Below, one piece after another: positions 8,614-18,446 of a stretch of 37,232 nt of DNA. The stretch spans positions 1 to 37,232 of the forward strand of contig JAKFUN010000046.1 in assembly GCA_021732675.1 (NCBI GenBank), written 5' to 3'. Within the stretch, counting starts at the first letter, position 1, and each line of letters starts with the position of its first letter. The notes beneath the pieces are model-generated. The model was not told the origin of the DNA, ran no database searches, and saw only the letters and a list, made by a program, of their open reading frames with translations. The position numbers and the translations under genes were made by a program. The DNA comes from Phycisphaerales bacterium. GTDB lineage: Bacteria; Planctomycetota; Phycisphaerae; Phycisphaerales; UBA1924.

Positions 8614-9755
8614 GCCTTGGCCCGGTCCTTCAAGATGTCGGTCAGGCCGTCGGCTTGATGATCGGCGTGGTAGCTGCTGCGCACGAGCGGGCCGCTCTCG
8701 ACGACCTTGAAACCGCGGGCCAGCCCCTCGGCCTTATACATGGCAAAGGTGTCGGGGTGGACCCATCGGGCGATCGGCAGGTGATTGCGGGTGGGCTGGA
8801 GGTATTGGCCGATGGTGAGGATGTCGCAGGAGTCGGTGGAGGCGGCGTTCGGTATTCGTGATTCGGCCTTCGTTCTTCCCGAGCTCGCTTCTTGCGAATG
8901 CTGAATGCCCCATGCCGAATGCCGGATCACTTTCGTCGCCGCCTGAATCTCGTCGATCATCCCCAGCACTTCGTCGTCGTGTTCGCCGATGCCGACCATG
9001 ATGCCGGTCTTGGCGACGCCCCCTTGTTCTTTCACGCGTCGCAGCAGTTCCAGCGAGCGATCAAACTTGGCGCTGGGGCGTACCGCGGGGTACATCCGCC
9101 GGATGGTTTCGAGATTGTGATTGATAATATGGGGGCGGGCGTCGATCACCATCTGCAGCGCCGGCCAGTTGCCCTCAAAGTCGGGGATGAGGACTTCGAC
9201 GGACATGGTCGGGCAGGCTTCGCGGGTGCGAACGATGGTCTCGGCCCAGATGGCGGCACCGCCGTCGGAGAGCTCGTCGCGGTTCACGCTGGTGATGACG
9301 ACATGCTTGAGACCCATGAGGGCCAGGCTCTCGGCGACCCGTCGCGGCTCGTCCTTGTCGAGCGAGCTGGGCCGTCCGGTTTTGACGTTGCAGAAGCCGC
9401 AGGCGCGGGTGCAGGTGTCGCCCAGAATCATGATGGTGGCCACGCCCCGGCTCCAGCACTCGCCCATGTTGGGGCAGCCGGCCTCTTCGCACACGGTGTG
9501 CAGGCGATGCTCGGTCATGATGCCCTTAAGGCGTTGATATCCCGGGCCACCGGGGACCTGAGCACGGAGCCACTCGGGCTTTCGCTTGATGAGAAGCTGA
9601 TCGGGGGTTCCGGCCTGGTTATTCAGGACCATGCCGGAGAGGCTGAGTTTGGGAGGATCAATCGTGCGCAGGGGGTCCCCGCCAGCGGGGCGGGGGTGGC
9701 GGGCGAGCGTGCGCTGTACGCTTGGGTCGGCAAAAGCCTTATCGGGAGGCACCAT
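8610..9755 (-). CDS. lipA: Lipoyl synthase, with an atypical internal insertion
   Basis: [13 protein letters not shown] and [10 protein letters not shown] cluster motifs, [46 protein letters not shown]; likely start MVPPDKAF (9755). Confidence 0.93.
   Translation of the reverse strand: MVPPDKAFADPSVQRTLARHPRPAGGDPLRTIDPPKLSLSGMVLNNQAGTPDQLLIKRKPEWLRAQVPGGPGYQRLKGIMTEHRLHTVCEEAGCPNMGECWSRGVATIMILGDTCTRACGFCNVKTGRPSSLDKDEPRRVAESLALMGLKHVVITSVNRDELSDGGAAIWAETIVRTREACPTMSVEVLIPDFEGNWPALQMVIDARPHIINHNLETIRRMYPAVRPSAKFDRSLELLRRVKEQGGVAKTGIMVGIGEHDDEVLGMIDEIQAATKVIRHSAWGIQHSQEASSGRTKAESRIPNAASTDSCDILTIGQYLQPTRNHLPIARWVHPDTFAMYKAEGLARGFKVVESGPLVRSSYHADHQADGLTDILKDRAKA
8841..8935. repeat. Degenerate heptamer fold-back element inserted in frame within lipA
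   Basis: Minus strand: GGCATTC-GGCATG-GGGCATTC-AGCATTC arm, central GCAAGAAGCGAGCTCGG, then GAAGAAC-GAAGGCC-GAATCAC-GAATACC-GAACGCC arm; encodes about 35 residues not expected in LipA. Confidence 0.6.
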
Positions 9756-10102
9756 TGGACGCAACTGTAGCGAGCCAGGCCGGGGCGCTTGCGAGGCGGG
9801 CCGGGAAAAGCGAAAGGTGAAATCCGGCGAACACCGAGCCCGCCCAAGCGTATTTCCGTTCAGCCGCATGAAAGGGTGGAACCGCTCGTGTGAAACCGGG
9901 GCCTGCGACTTGAGGGAAGTGCGTGATTTGGTTCGGGACAGGCAAGGGGGCTGGGGCATGAATCGGACCGAAATTCCCGCCCGGGGCTGAACCTGGCCCT
10001 GTCGGTGGGTCGATTCTGACGGTCCGGGAACTACTATGCTGGTCCTGCTGACCGAGGCCTTCCCCAGGATGGGCGGCTTCCGCGTCGCGATGGTGGATTG
10101 AT

Positions 10103-10118
10103 CGCGGGGATCCCCGCG
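10103..10118. promoter_or_regulatory. Perfect 16-bp palindrome just upstream of the Shine-Dalgarno of the Wza-like gene
   Basis: CGCGGGGATCCCCGCG is self-complementary; followed by AAGGAG (10122-10127) and GTG (10134). Confidence 0.4.
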
Positions 10119-10133
10119 TGCAAGGAGTCGGGC

Positions 10134-11660
10134 GTGAGGATGAAGCGATTCGAATCCAAACAGGCCAAAGCTTCGGCGAGTCTATTGCTCGCGGCGAGCG
10201 CGGGGCTCGTCGGTTTGCTCGGGGGATGCACCAATCGGTCCTTCCTTGACCCAAGCATCGACAAGGGCGGCCGCTGGGGGCGCACGCCGACCTCGGTTCC
10301 CATCCTCAATCGCCTGGCAGCCATCGAAGAAGACCAAGGCGAGGTCGTCGAGTTCAGCGACCCGGTCGAAGGCGATCTCAAGCCCCAGCCCTCGCGATAT
10401 CGCCTGGGACAGGGGGACGCGCTGCAGGTCACTGCCTACGACCTCATTCAGCAAGGGGCGGCTGAACGCTTCGATGTCGAAGTCGATTCGCGCGGGTACA
10501 TCGAGATTCCACAGCTTGGTCGCATCCTGGTCGGGGGTCGAACTGCCGAAGAGGCCACCAAGGCGGTCGAAGAAGCCATGACCCGGCTGGTGACCAACCC
10601 GCTGGCGTCGGTGGTGGCGACGGCGCAGCGGCAGCAGACCTTCAACATTGTGGGCGGGGTCGAGCGCCCCGGGCCTTACTTCATCCCCCGCTCCAACTAT
10701 CGAGTGCTCGAAGGGTTGACTGCGGGTGGACGCTTTGACGAGGCCATCGAAGAGGTGTACGTCATTCGTCAGGTCGCGCTCAACGACGAGGTATTGGGGG
10801 GGGACCAGCCAGCAAGTGCCGCACCCAGCGAGCCCAAGACCCAGGGCGGGCCGGACGGCAAGAAGCTCATTGACATCATCGATCAGCTTGCCCCCGAACC
10901 CGTCAAGCCGCCCGTCACCCAGCCGACAGGAGGGCAACCCGGCGTGCTGGGCGCGAGGCGGGGGCAACCGGCTGGCAAGCCGCGGGCGCCGGTGGTGAAT
11001 CTTCCCGACGACGCTCCGGCATCGGTCGCCCAGGAAGCGCCGGCTCCGATCGGGCCCGAGGGGCGCTGGGTCTTTTTGAACGGCAAGTGGGTGCAGGTGT
11101 CGAGCATGCCAGCCCCCAAGTCCAGCGAGGGAAAGTCGGACAGTTTGCCCGCTCCGACCGAGACGATGATCACCCAGCGAATCATTCGGATCCCGGTCCG
11201 GGACCTGCTGGCGGGGAAGCAATCGGTGAACGTGGTGCTTCGCCCCGGCGATGTGCTGCGGGTGCCCCAGGCTCCGTCCGGGAACGTGTACATCGCGGGT
11301 CAGGTGCAAAGGCCCGGGGTCTTCGCGCTGCCGGGACAGGGTGGCGGGTTGACCCTGACCCGCGCGATCACCGCGGCGGGCGGGCTGAGCAGCATTGCGA
11401 TCGCCAGCCGCGTGGATTTGGTGCGTATGACGGGGAAAGACCGCCAATCCACGATCATGCTCGACCTTGGCGCGATCAACAACGGCGAACAGCCCGATCT
11501 GTGGCTCAAACCCAATGACCATGTGAACGTGGGGTCAAACTTCTGGGCACTGCCCTTGGCGGTTTTTCGCAACGGGTTTCGTGCCAGCTACGGCTTCGGC
11601 TTTGTGCTTGACCGGAACATCGCGTCGGACATCTTCGGGGTCCAGCGCAGCAGCAACTAA
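10134..11660 (+). CDS. Polysaccharide biosynthesis/export outer-membrane lipoprotein (Wza-like, SLBB domains)
   Basis: Lipobox [83 protein letters not shown]-type motifs. Start GTG 10134 or ATG 10140. Confidence 0.85.
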   Translation: MRMKRFESKQAKASASLLLAASAGLVGLLGGCTNRSFLDPSIDKGGRWGRTPTSVPILNRLAAIEEDQGEVVEFSDPVEGDLKPQPSRYRLGQGDALQVTAYDLIQQGAAERFDVEVDSRGYIEIPQLGRILVGGRTAEEATKAVEEAMTRLVTNPLASVVATAQRQQTFNIVGGVERPGPYFIPRSNYRVLEGLTAGGRFDEAIEEVYVIRQVALNDEVLGGDQPASAAPSEPKTQGGPDGKKLIDIIDQLAPEPVKPPVTQPTGGQPGVLGARRGQPAGKPRAPVVNLPDDAPASVAQEAPAPIGPEGRWVFLNGKWVQVSSMPAPKSSEGKSDSLPAPTETMITQRIIRIPVRDLLAGKQSVNVVLRPGDVLRVPQAPSGNVYIAGQVQRPGVFALPGQGGGLTLTRAITAAGGLSSIAIASRVDLVRMTGKDRQSTIMLDLGAINNGEQPDLWLKPNDHVNVGSNFWALPLAVFRNGFRASYGFGFVLDRNIASDIFGVQRSSN

Positions 11661-11812
11661 CCAGTCGGAGCGGCGGCGCAGGTTGGCGGCGGGTCGGATT
11701 TTGGAGCGGGGAGAGAAAGGGAGTGCGGGCGAGGTCGCAGGGGGTGCTTGTGGGCATCGGGTTATCGGTGCCGAAAGAGGACGGTGGGCGTTACGGGAGG
11801 CGGGATCGAACC

Positions 11813-12769
11813 ATGTCGACCATGAGCGAACGAAAACCTATCGCCGGCTCGCTCCAGCGGACGCAAGTTTCGCGAGTGTCGGCGTGGACCTGGGTACGGT
11901 TCTCGCTCCTGGTCGCGGCTTTTGCCGGGCTCTTTTTTCGCTGGCTGATCGCTCAGAAAGATTTCAGCCTGGCCAACGTGCAGGACTGGGGGCACACCCT
12001 GATCATGCCCGCGATTGGGGGGTATCTGCTTTGGTCCAGGCGGGCCGAGCTGGCCCGCAACACTCCGGAGACCTTTTGGCCCGGACTCCTCCCGCTGCTG
12101 CTTGGCATCCTGAGTTATTTTTACTTCATCGTGGGCGTGACCAACCACATGCTCCAGGGTTTCGCGATGGTGCTCTCGCTCGCGGGACTGACGCTCTTTG
12201 TGGGTGGGCCCAAGATCTTTCGCTTGGCCTTCATTCCCATTGCGCTGCTGGTCTTCAGCGTGACGATCTCTGACCAGATCATGGAAAAGGTCACGTTTCC
12301 ACTCCAGTTGATCTCGTCAAAGGGTGCGTGGTTCATGCTGCGGATCATCAGCCTGCCCGGCGACTGGTTTCTGGTGGATCTGGATGGCAACACGCTGAAG
12401 ATCTTTAATCGCACCAAGGGCGCGTGGAACGCGATGGGTGTGGCGGAGGCGTGCTCGGGGCTGCGGATGTTGGTGGCGTTTGTGGCGCTGGCCGCCATCG
12501 TTGGGGTGCTTTCCTGCCGCCAGTGGTGGCAGCGAATTACGCTGCTTCTCCTCGCGGCTCCGGTGGCAATCCTCTTGAACATCTTCCGGGTCACTCTGCT
12601 GGGCGTCCTGAGTTTGTGGGATGTCAACTTCGCTTCGGGGGATGCGCACATCCTGATCGGGACACTGCTGCTGGTGCCCGGGCTGGCGTTGTTCCTGGGA
12701 ATCGTGTGGGCGCTCAACCGGGCGGTGGGCGAAGATGAACCGGCCCAGAGCGCCAAGGTGAAAGCATGA
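11813..12769 (+). CDS. Exosortase (EpsH-like membrane transpeptidase)
   Basis: Multi-TM protein with VAEACSGLRML (Cys), NIFRVTLLG (Arg) and GDAHILIGTLLL (His), the exosortase catalytic signature; ATG at 11813. Confidence 0.9.
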   Translation: MSTMSERKPIAGSLQRTQVSRVSAWTWVRFSLLVAAFAGLFFRWLIAQKDFSLANVQDWGHTLIMPAIGGYLLWSRRAELARNTPETFWPGLLPLLLGILSYFYFIVGVTNHMLQGFAMVLSLAGLTLFVGGPKIFRLAFIPIALLVFSVTISDQIMEKVTFPLQLISSKGAWFMLRIISLPGDWFLVDLDGNTLKIFNRTKGAWNAMGVAEACSGLRMLVAFVALAAIVGVLSCRQWWQRITLLLLAAPVAILLNIFRVTLLGVLSLWDVNFASGDAHILIGTLLLVPGLALFLGIVWALNRAVGEDEPAQSAKVKA

Positions 12770-13632
12770 GCACCAAGCTGGCAAAGTTTGCGGGGTTTGG
12801 CGTGGCGATGGCGGTGCTGCTGGGCTCTTCTTTGGGGATCGTGTCGGCGATCTCGGCCTTCAAGCTCACCTTGCGCAAAAAGCCAATCTATCCAGAGTCT
12901 GGCTTGCTGCTCACGTCTCTACCCACCGAAACCGCCTCGTGGGTGCGGGTGGGTTCGGATCGCAAGGAGTCTCCTGAGGTCGAAGAGGTGCTGGGGACCA
13001 AGAACTACATCTCTCGCTTGTACAAAGAGAAGACCCCCAAGGACAAGTCGCGTCCGATCGTGCTCGACCTGCATGTGGCGTACTACACGGGCAAGATCGA
13101 CACCGTCCCGCATGTGCCGGATCGGTGCTTTGTGGGTGGGGGTATGCAGATCGGAGATATTCTGGGGGATCTGCCCCTGCCTTTGGATCGATCGCGCTGG
13201 CGCGAGGACACGAGCGTGCCGCCCGATCTGAAGGGGCGGATCTTTGTGACGCGCAGCGCCAACGGGCTCTACCCCAGGCTGCCTCGCGACCCGGGCGAGA
13301 TCAGGCTGCGGACGATGCGATTTTTGCAGAAGGACGGGCCCGAGATCTTCGCGGGGTACTTCTTCATCGCCAATGGCGGAGCGGTGGCCAAGGCCGAGGA
13401 GGTCCGCCTCCTGGCCTTTGATCTGAGTTCCACGTACGCGTACTACGCGAAGGTACAGGTGACGACCTCGACAGTCGCCAACGGCGAAGAAATGACCCGT
13501 GTGAGCGCGAGCTTGCTGGATGAGCTGATGGGTGATGTGATGATGTGCCTGCCCGACTGGGTGGCAGTTCAGCAGGGGGAGTATCCCCCCAAGGACGCAG
13601 GCGAAACAGACGGACACGTGAGTGGGAAGTAA
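12766..13632 (+). CDS. Exosortase-associated EpsI-like protein
   Basis: Overlaps exosortase by ATGA; N-terminal TM; VAYYTGKIDTVPHVPDRCFVGGGMQIGD resembles the EpsI H-x-P-x-x-C-x-x-G-x-G region. Confidence 0.8.
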   Translation: MSTKLAKFAGFGVAMAVLLGSSLGIVSAISAFKLTLRKKPIYPESGLLLTSLPTETASWVRVGSDRKESPEVEEVLGTKNYISRLYKEKTPKDKSRPIVLDLHVAYYTGKIDTVPHVPDRCFVGGGMQIGDILGDLPLPLDRSRWREDTSVPPDLKGRIFVTRSANGLYPRLPRDPGEIRLRTMRFLQKDGPEIFAGYFFIANGGAVAKAEEVRLLAFDLSSTYAYYAKVQVTTSTVANGEEMTRVSASLLDELMGDVMMCLPDWVAVQQGEYPPKDAGETDGHVSGK

Positions 13633-13692
13633 CGAAGAGTCGATGACGCGTCCGGGGCGGGCTTCCGGAGCGTATTCAACGCGGAGAGTGAC

Positions 13693-16600
13693 ATGGCTTC
13701 GAAGGTGAATGTGAAGTTTGTGGCATCGCTGGGCGCGGGGTTGGTCGTGCTCGTCGGCGGGCTGGGGCTGGCGACCTACTTCCTGCTGGTGAACAGCGCA
13801 GCCGACCTGGCCAAGAAGGGCGACCAGGCGATGTCCAAGGAGGACTACGCCTCGGCGGCCGTCTACTACTCGAAGGCGGTGGACAAGGAACGCACGAACA
13901 TCGCGTACCTGGGCAAGTGGCGCGAGTCGATGGCCAAGAAGGTGCCGGATACCCGCCAGAAGTTCTCCGAGGCGTATCGCAACTGGCTGGGGATCGCCCG
14001 TCAGATGGCGATCGTGCAGCGCGACAACCTGACCGACCAGTTGGCGTACGCAGAGATCGTGCGCCAACAGTACCTGGTAGGGCCATTCAACCGCGACGCG
14101 AACACGCAGGCGCTGAATGAGATGGAAACGATGATCGGATACTACTCGGGCAAGCCCGAGGGGCCATGGGAGAAGCTGCGAAAGGTTCGAGGGATCGCGC
14201 GGCTACGCGCGGTAAACGAGGCGGCGGACGCCAAGGAGCAGCAGTGGGCAGACGCGCTGGCGGACCTCCAAGCCGCGGCCAAGGCCGACCCGGCGGATTC
14301 GGAGACGGCGCTCACGTTGGTCTCGTATTACGGGGTGCAGGCGCAGCGGGCGGAGCGGCGCGGCGAGCAGGAAAAGAGCGACGAGTTGCTGGCCACGGCG
14401 CGAAAGGTGGAAGAGGACTTTATCGCCCGCAACCCTGAAGACGCGACGATGCGTCTGTCACTGATTCGGCTAGATTTGGATTTGGCGATCCGCGACTTTG
14501 CGAAGCAGAAGGACGGCGGAGGGGACGCGATCGCGGCTGGGCAGGCGTTTACGGAACGCAATCGCCCCCGCTTTGAAGAGGCCACGGCCAAGGCGCTGGC
14601 ACTGGAGCCGGGCAAGGTGGATGTCGGGCTGCTCACGCTCCATCGCCAGATCGAGGAGACGGTTTCCGCGGCCAGTAAGCTCAGCCACACCGAAGCGCTG
14701 CTGGAGCATGCCCTGGCGACCCGGCCCGATGATGCGGGGCTGCTGATGTTCAAGGCCGACCTGGCGGGAGACCGGAGCGATTTTCCCCTGGCGATCGCGA
14801 CGTCGGAACGGATCATCGCGCTTCCCGGGTTGCCCGTGGGGCTTCCAGGCTCGGCGCTCTTCTCGCAGAAGGACGTCAGCCGCTTTTTGCGGGTGCTGTG
14901 GGGTGTGAAGCAGTTGGGGGCAGCGCTGCCGGCGGATCGGGACGGGATCATGCAGCGGGTCCGCGCGTATCGGCAGGATCTGGCGTCGAATGAATCGCAG
15001 GACTCGCCGCGGCTGGCCCTGGCTGACGCCTGGGTTGCCCAGGCGGAGGAGCAGTGGGACAAAGCCGACCGGCTGCTGGATCAGCTGGAGCGAACCGGCA
15101 AGGTGAGCGACCCCGATACGCTGCTCCTGTGGGCCAACGTGGCCCTGAAGCGCGGGCAGACGGGTAAGGCCGAGGATCGCCTGCGCCAAGCGCTGGCCGC
15201 GTCGCCGAGCAACGTGACGGCGGCGGTCGCGCTGGCCGAGCTGAACATCCGTCTCGAGAATCCTCGGGAAGCGGTGGTGATTTATGAGAACCTGCTGCGT
15301 GTCCAGCCGGGCAACAAAGAGCTGGCCAGCCGCCTGCAGGAAGCCAAGGCCCGGGCGAATCTGGGGACGTCGAGCGACCCGGTGCTCCAGGCGTTGATCG
15401 ATGCCGACCGCTTGAGCAAGCCCCGGCCCGGCGTCGCCAACCCGGCGGATGAGGTTCTCAAGCACCTGACCGCCGCGATGAAGAAACTCCCCCCGGATGA
15501 ACGCCTCTATGGGGCGTTGGCGGGGGCGTATCTGAACGTTGGCGATCGTGACAACGCCTTGGCCACGGTTCAGGCGGCCCTGGCGAAGTTCCCGCAGTCG
15601 GAGCGATTGAAGGCGTTTGAGCTCCAGCTATCGAGCAAGGACCCGGTGGCGGCCCAGCTCATCCTGATTGACCAGTCCAAGAACAGCGATCTTGACAAGG
15701 CCTTGGCCAGGTTCTCGCTGCTCAAGGCGGCACCCGGCCGGCAGGCCGACGCCCGGGCCGAGGTCGCGAAACTGCAGGCCTTGGCGCCGAATGATGCCCG
15801 CGTGGTTGAAGTCCTCTTCCTCGACGCCTTGGAGCGTGGGGAGCTGGACAAGGCGGCGACGTTCGCGGCCAAGGCGACAGAGATCGACGCCGACAACCTG
15901 GGTGGCAAGACCTTCCAGGCCCGCCTGCTTTCGACCAAGAAAGACTTTGCGGGTGCCCTGAAGCTGATGCAGGATGTGATCGGGCAGGGTGGTGCCCAGC
16001 CCGAGACCTGGCGCTTGCTCGGACGTTTCCAGGCCCAGGTGGGTCGCTCGGCCGACGCGGCGAACAGCTTTCGCGAAGCCCTCAAGCAGCGCCCCGACGA
16101 CGTGGGCGCGATCAATGACCTGATCGACGCCCTTGTTTCGAATGGCCAGCGTGAGCAGGCATTGCTGGTGGCCCGCGAGAGCCAAAAGTTCCCCACGGTG
16201 GGGTCCAGCCGCGAGTTTTCGGAGCGTTGGCTGGGGCTGGAGCGGGACATCGGCAATCGCGAGGTGGCGCTGATGCGTCGCGAGCAGATCGCCAAGGCCG
16301 ATCCGGCGAACCGAGGCAACCTGGAGGCACTCGCCGGGCTGTATCTGAACCTCGGGCAGTTTGACAAAGCGCGGACCACGATCGACAAGATCCGGGCCGG
16401 GGGAGATGATCTGAACAGCGTCCAGCTCGACGCCCAGTATTACTGGAGCAAGCGCGAGACGGAAAAGGCCCTGAAACTCTTCCAGGATTACGCGAACGCC
16501 ATGCAGGGTCGCGACAAGTTGGTGGGGCAACTAGCGCTGGCCTCGTTTCTGCTGTCGCACGATCTGGCCGACGACGCCATCAAGGTGCTGGAAGCGGCCC

Positions 16601-18315
16601 GGGCACTCCAAGACCCCAAGACGCTTGAAGCGGATCGCTCCATCGCCGAAACGACCTTCCGTCTCGGGCGATACGACGAATCGGTAGTCGCGCTCAAGCG
16701 GGTGATCGAGGTCAATGGCGATGGCGAAGACCACGTCTTTCGCAAGCGCCTGGTGGAGACCCTGACCCGCAAGGGCGACTTCGCCGAGGCCGAGAAGGAA
16801 CTCAGCCCGCTCAGCTCGGCCAAGGAGCCGGACGCGGTAAGCCTTCTCCTGCTGGCAGAGATCAAGATCGGCGCCAAGGACACCAAGGGGGCCCGAGATG
16901 TGCTGAACCGCGCGGTGGGCCGATTCCCCACGGACTCAGCGGTCTTCGTGAAGCGCGGCCAGTTCCTGATGAACGATCAAACGACCCTGCGCGACGCCAT
17001 CGAAGACTTCACCAAAGCGATCCAGCTCTCCCCCAACTCCTGGCAGGTCTATCGCCTACGGGCCAGCGCGTATGGGACCCAGCAAGGAAGCGAGAGCGAC
17101 CGGGCCCGGGCGGTGGACAACGCCATCGCCGACTGGCGCAAGGCCGTCCAGCTCAACCCCGGCGATGACTCACAGCTTAATGACTTTGTGTACCGGCTCA
17201 TCACCCTGGGCCGGGATCAGGACGCCGAGGCGATGGCCGACGAGGCGTTGGCCGGTCGTCCGCAGGACGCGAACGTGCTGCGGAACATGGGGATTGTGTT
17301 CTCCCAGCTTCGCAAGAATCGCAGTGCTGCGAAGTACTTCCAGCAGGCCTTTACAATCGACAACAACGACGGCATCGCCCAGCGACTGCTGGATGCGTTG
17401 CTGGCAGCCGACGTAGAGGACGTTACGACGGCGCAGAGGGTTCTGGCGGCGCTCGGGAAGCCGAAGGTGACGGGCAATCCGGGCTTCTTGCTGGCATCGG
17501 CGAAGGTGCAGATGAAGCTGGGCAACGCGCGCGAGGCGGGCCAATCGGCGATTCAGTCGTTGCAGTTGCTGAACCCCGCGATGCCCAACCAGATCCTCTC
17601 GTGGCACAGCGACATGAGGCAGCTCATCCCGCTGGTCACCAAGCACATTGATTTCCTCGATGACGTGATCAAGCGGGGAACGGTGCCCCAGGCCAATGAA
17701 TGGCTGGTGTATCTGCGCAACATCATGGCGGCCAACGAGCCGGCGCTGCGCGAGACGGCGATCAAGCAACTGGGGGACCTGGCGGCCCGGGCGCAAGGTA
17801 AGGAAGCACGCCAGTTCGCCCGGCGCGGGCACGGGGCGGTGCTGTTTGGGGAGAAGCGGTATCAAGAGGCTGCGGACTCGATGCGTGACGGGCTGAAGGA
17901 CTTCCCGGAGGACCCGGAGCTGCTGAACAACTACTCGTTCTTGCTGGCGAAGTACCTGGATCGCCCCGCCGACGCGATGCCGCTGGCTGAGAAGCTCGAG
18001 GCGATCTTCAAGGACGCGGCGTCACCCCAGGCCGAGATTTTGGACTCGATCGGTTTTGTGTATCTCTCGAACCGGCAGTTCGAGAAGGCCGCGGGCGTGC
18101 TTCGAAACGCCCGGAATCTTGCGACCTCCGCCCGGGTGGCGCTGAGCGCGTCGATCCACCTTGCCCAGGCGCAGCTGGAGTTGGGCAAGAAGGAAGAGGC
18201 GATCCGCCTCACGGAAGATGCCGAGAAGTTGATGAACGAGACGAAGGAAGAGATTCCGGATAAGGACGAGATCAAGGCGGACCTTGCCGCCCTGAAGGCC
18301 AAACTGGTCAAATAG
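13693..18315 (+). CDS. Very large (1540 aa) membrane-anchored TPR-repeat protein (PrsT-like role in the exosortase/EPS locus)
   Basis: N-terminal TM (VNVKFVASLGAGLVVLVGGLGLATYFLL) followed by many TPR-like helical repeats (e.g. ALATVQAALAKFPQSERLKAFELQLSS, AANSFREALKQRPDDVGAINDLIDALV). Confidence 0.8.
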   Translation: MASKVNVKFVASLGAGLVVLVGGLGLATYFLLVNSAADLAKKGDQAMSKEDYASAAVYYSKAVDKERTNIAYLGKWRESMAKKVPDTRQKFSEAYRNWLGIARQMAIVQRDNLTDQLAYAEIVRQQYLVGPFNRDANTQALNEMETMIGYYSGKPEGPWEKLRKVRGIARLRAVNEAADAKEQQWADALADLQAAAKADPADSETALTLVSYYGVQAQRAERRGEQEKSDELLATARKVEEDFIARNPEDATMRLSLIRLDLDLAIRDFAKQKDGGGDAIAAGQAFTERNRPRFEEATAKALALEPGKVDVGLLTLHRQIEETVSAASKLSHTEALLEHALATRPDDAGLLMFKADLAGDRSDFPLAIATSERIIALPGLPVGLPGSALFSQKDVSRFLRVLWGVKQLGAALPADRDGIMQRVRAYRQDLASNESQDSPRLALADAWVAQAEEQWDKADRLLDQLERTGKVSDPDTLLLWANVALKRGQTGKAEDRLRQALAASPSNVTAAVALAELNIRLENPREAVVIYENLLRVQPGNKELASRLQEAKARANLGTSSDPVLQALIDADRLSKPRPGVANPADEVLKHLTAAMKKLPPDERLYGALAGAYLNVGDRDNALATVQAALAKFPQSERLKAFELQLSSKDPVAAQLILIDQSKNSDLDKALARFSLLKAAPGRQADARAEVAKLQALAPNDARVVEVLFLDALERGELDKAATFAAKATEIDADNLGGKTFQARLLSTKKDFAGALKLMQDVIGQGGAQPETWRLLGRFQAQVGRSADAANSFREALKQRPDDVGAINDLIDALVSNGQREQALLVARESQKFPTVGSSREFSERWLGLERDIGNREVALMRREQIAKADPANRGNLEALAGLYLNLGQFDKARTTIDKIRAGGDDLNSVQLDAQYYWSKRETEKALKLFQDYANAMQGRDKLVGQLALASFLLSHDLADDAIKVLEAARALQDPKTLEADRSIAETTFRLGRYDESVVALKRVIEVNGDGEDHVFRKRLVETLTRKGDFAEAEKELSPLSSAKEPDAVSLLLLAEIKIGAKDTKGARDVLNRAVGRFPTDSAVFVKRGQFLMNDQTTLRDAIEDFTKAIQLSPNSWQVYRLRASAYGTQQGSESDRARAVDNAIADWRKAVQLNPGDDSQLNDFVYRLITLGRDQDAEAMADEALAGRPQDANVLRNMGIVFSQLRKNRSAAKYFQQAFTIDNNDGIAQRLLDALLAADVEDVTTAQRVLAALGKPKVTGNPGFLLASAKVQMKLGNAREAGQSAIQSLQLLNPAMPNQILSWHSDMRQLIPLVTKHIDFLDDVIKRGTVPQANEWLVYLRNIMAANEPALRETAIKQLGDLAARAQGKEARQFARRGHGAVLFGEKRYQEAADSMRDGLKDFPEDPELLNNYSFLLAKYLDRPADAMPLAEKLEAIFKDAASPQAEILDSIGFVYLSNRQFEKAAGVLRNARNLATSARVALSASIHLAQAQLELGKKEEAIRLTEDAEKLMNETKEEIPDKDEIKADLAALKAKLVK

Positions 18316-18327
18316 CGACAAGAATGG

Positions 18328-18409
18328 GCTTTGGCACGCCAGCGGGCCAAAGCGAACCGGGTTCGCGGACCGAAGGTAGTAAGGATGGGCGACGGACTCT
18401 CGGGTCTGT
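18328..18409 (+). other. Structured intergenic leader with three adjacent hairpins upstream of the Wzc-like gene
   Basis: GCTTTGG(18328-34)/CCAAAGC(18347-53); GCGAAC(18352-57)/GTTCGC(18361-66); ACGGAC(18392-97)/GTCTGT(18404-09, one G-U). Confidence 0.4.
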
Positions 18410-18446
18410 ACGCAGCTTGTTTGGATAGGAAAGAAAGGTTCGGCAC

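Noticed and set aside
8892-9770. 292-aa + strand ORF opposite lipA
   Set aside because: Antisense to LipA with clear catalytic motifs; composition is that of a shadow ORF.
10182-11522. 446-aa minus-strand ORF opposite the Wza-like gene
   Set aside because: Shadow ORF antisense to a well-supported CDS; no domain signature.
12919-14067. 382-aa minus-strand ORF opposite EpsI and the TPR gene
   Set aside because: Shadow ORF with no recognisable motif.
18333-18348. TGGCACG... as a possible sigma54 promoter upstream of the Wzc-like gene
   Set aside because: The -24-like TGGCACG is present but the required -12 TTGC element is not at the correct spacing.
18316-18446. Confident call of a c-di-GMP riboswitch
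   Set aside because: Only fragments resemble the GEMM consensus and the two-stem architecture could not be fitted by eye; kept as an unassigned structured leader.
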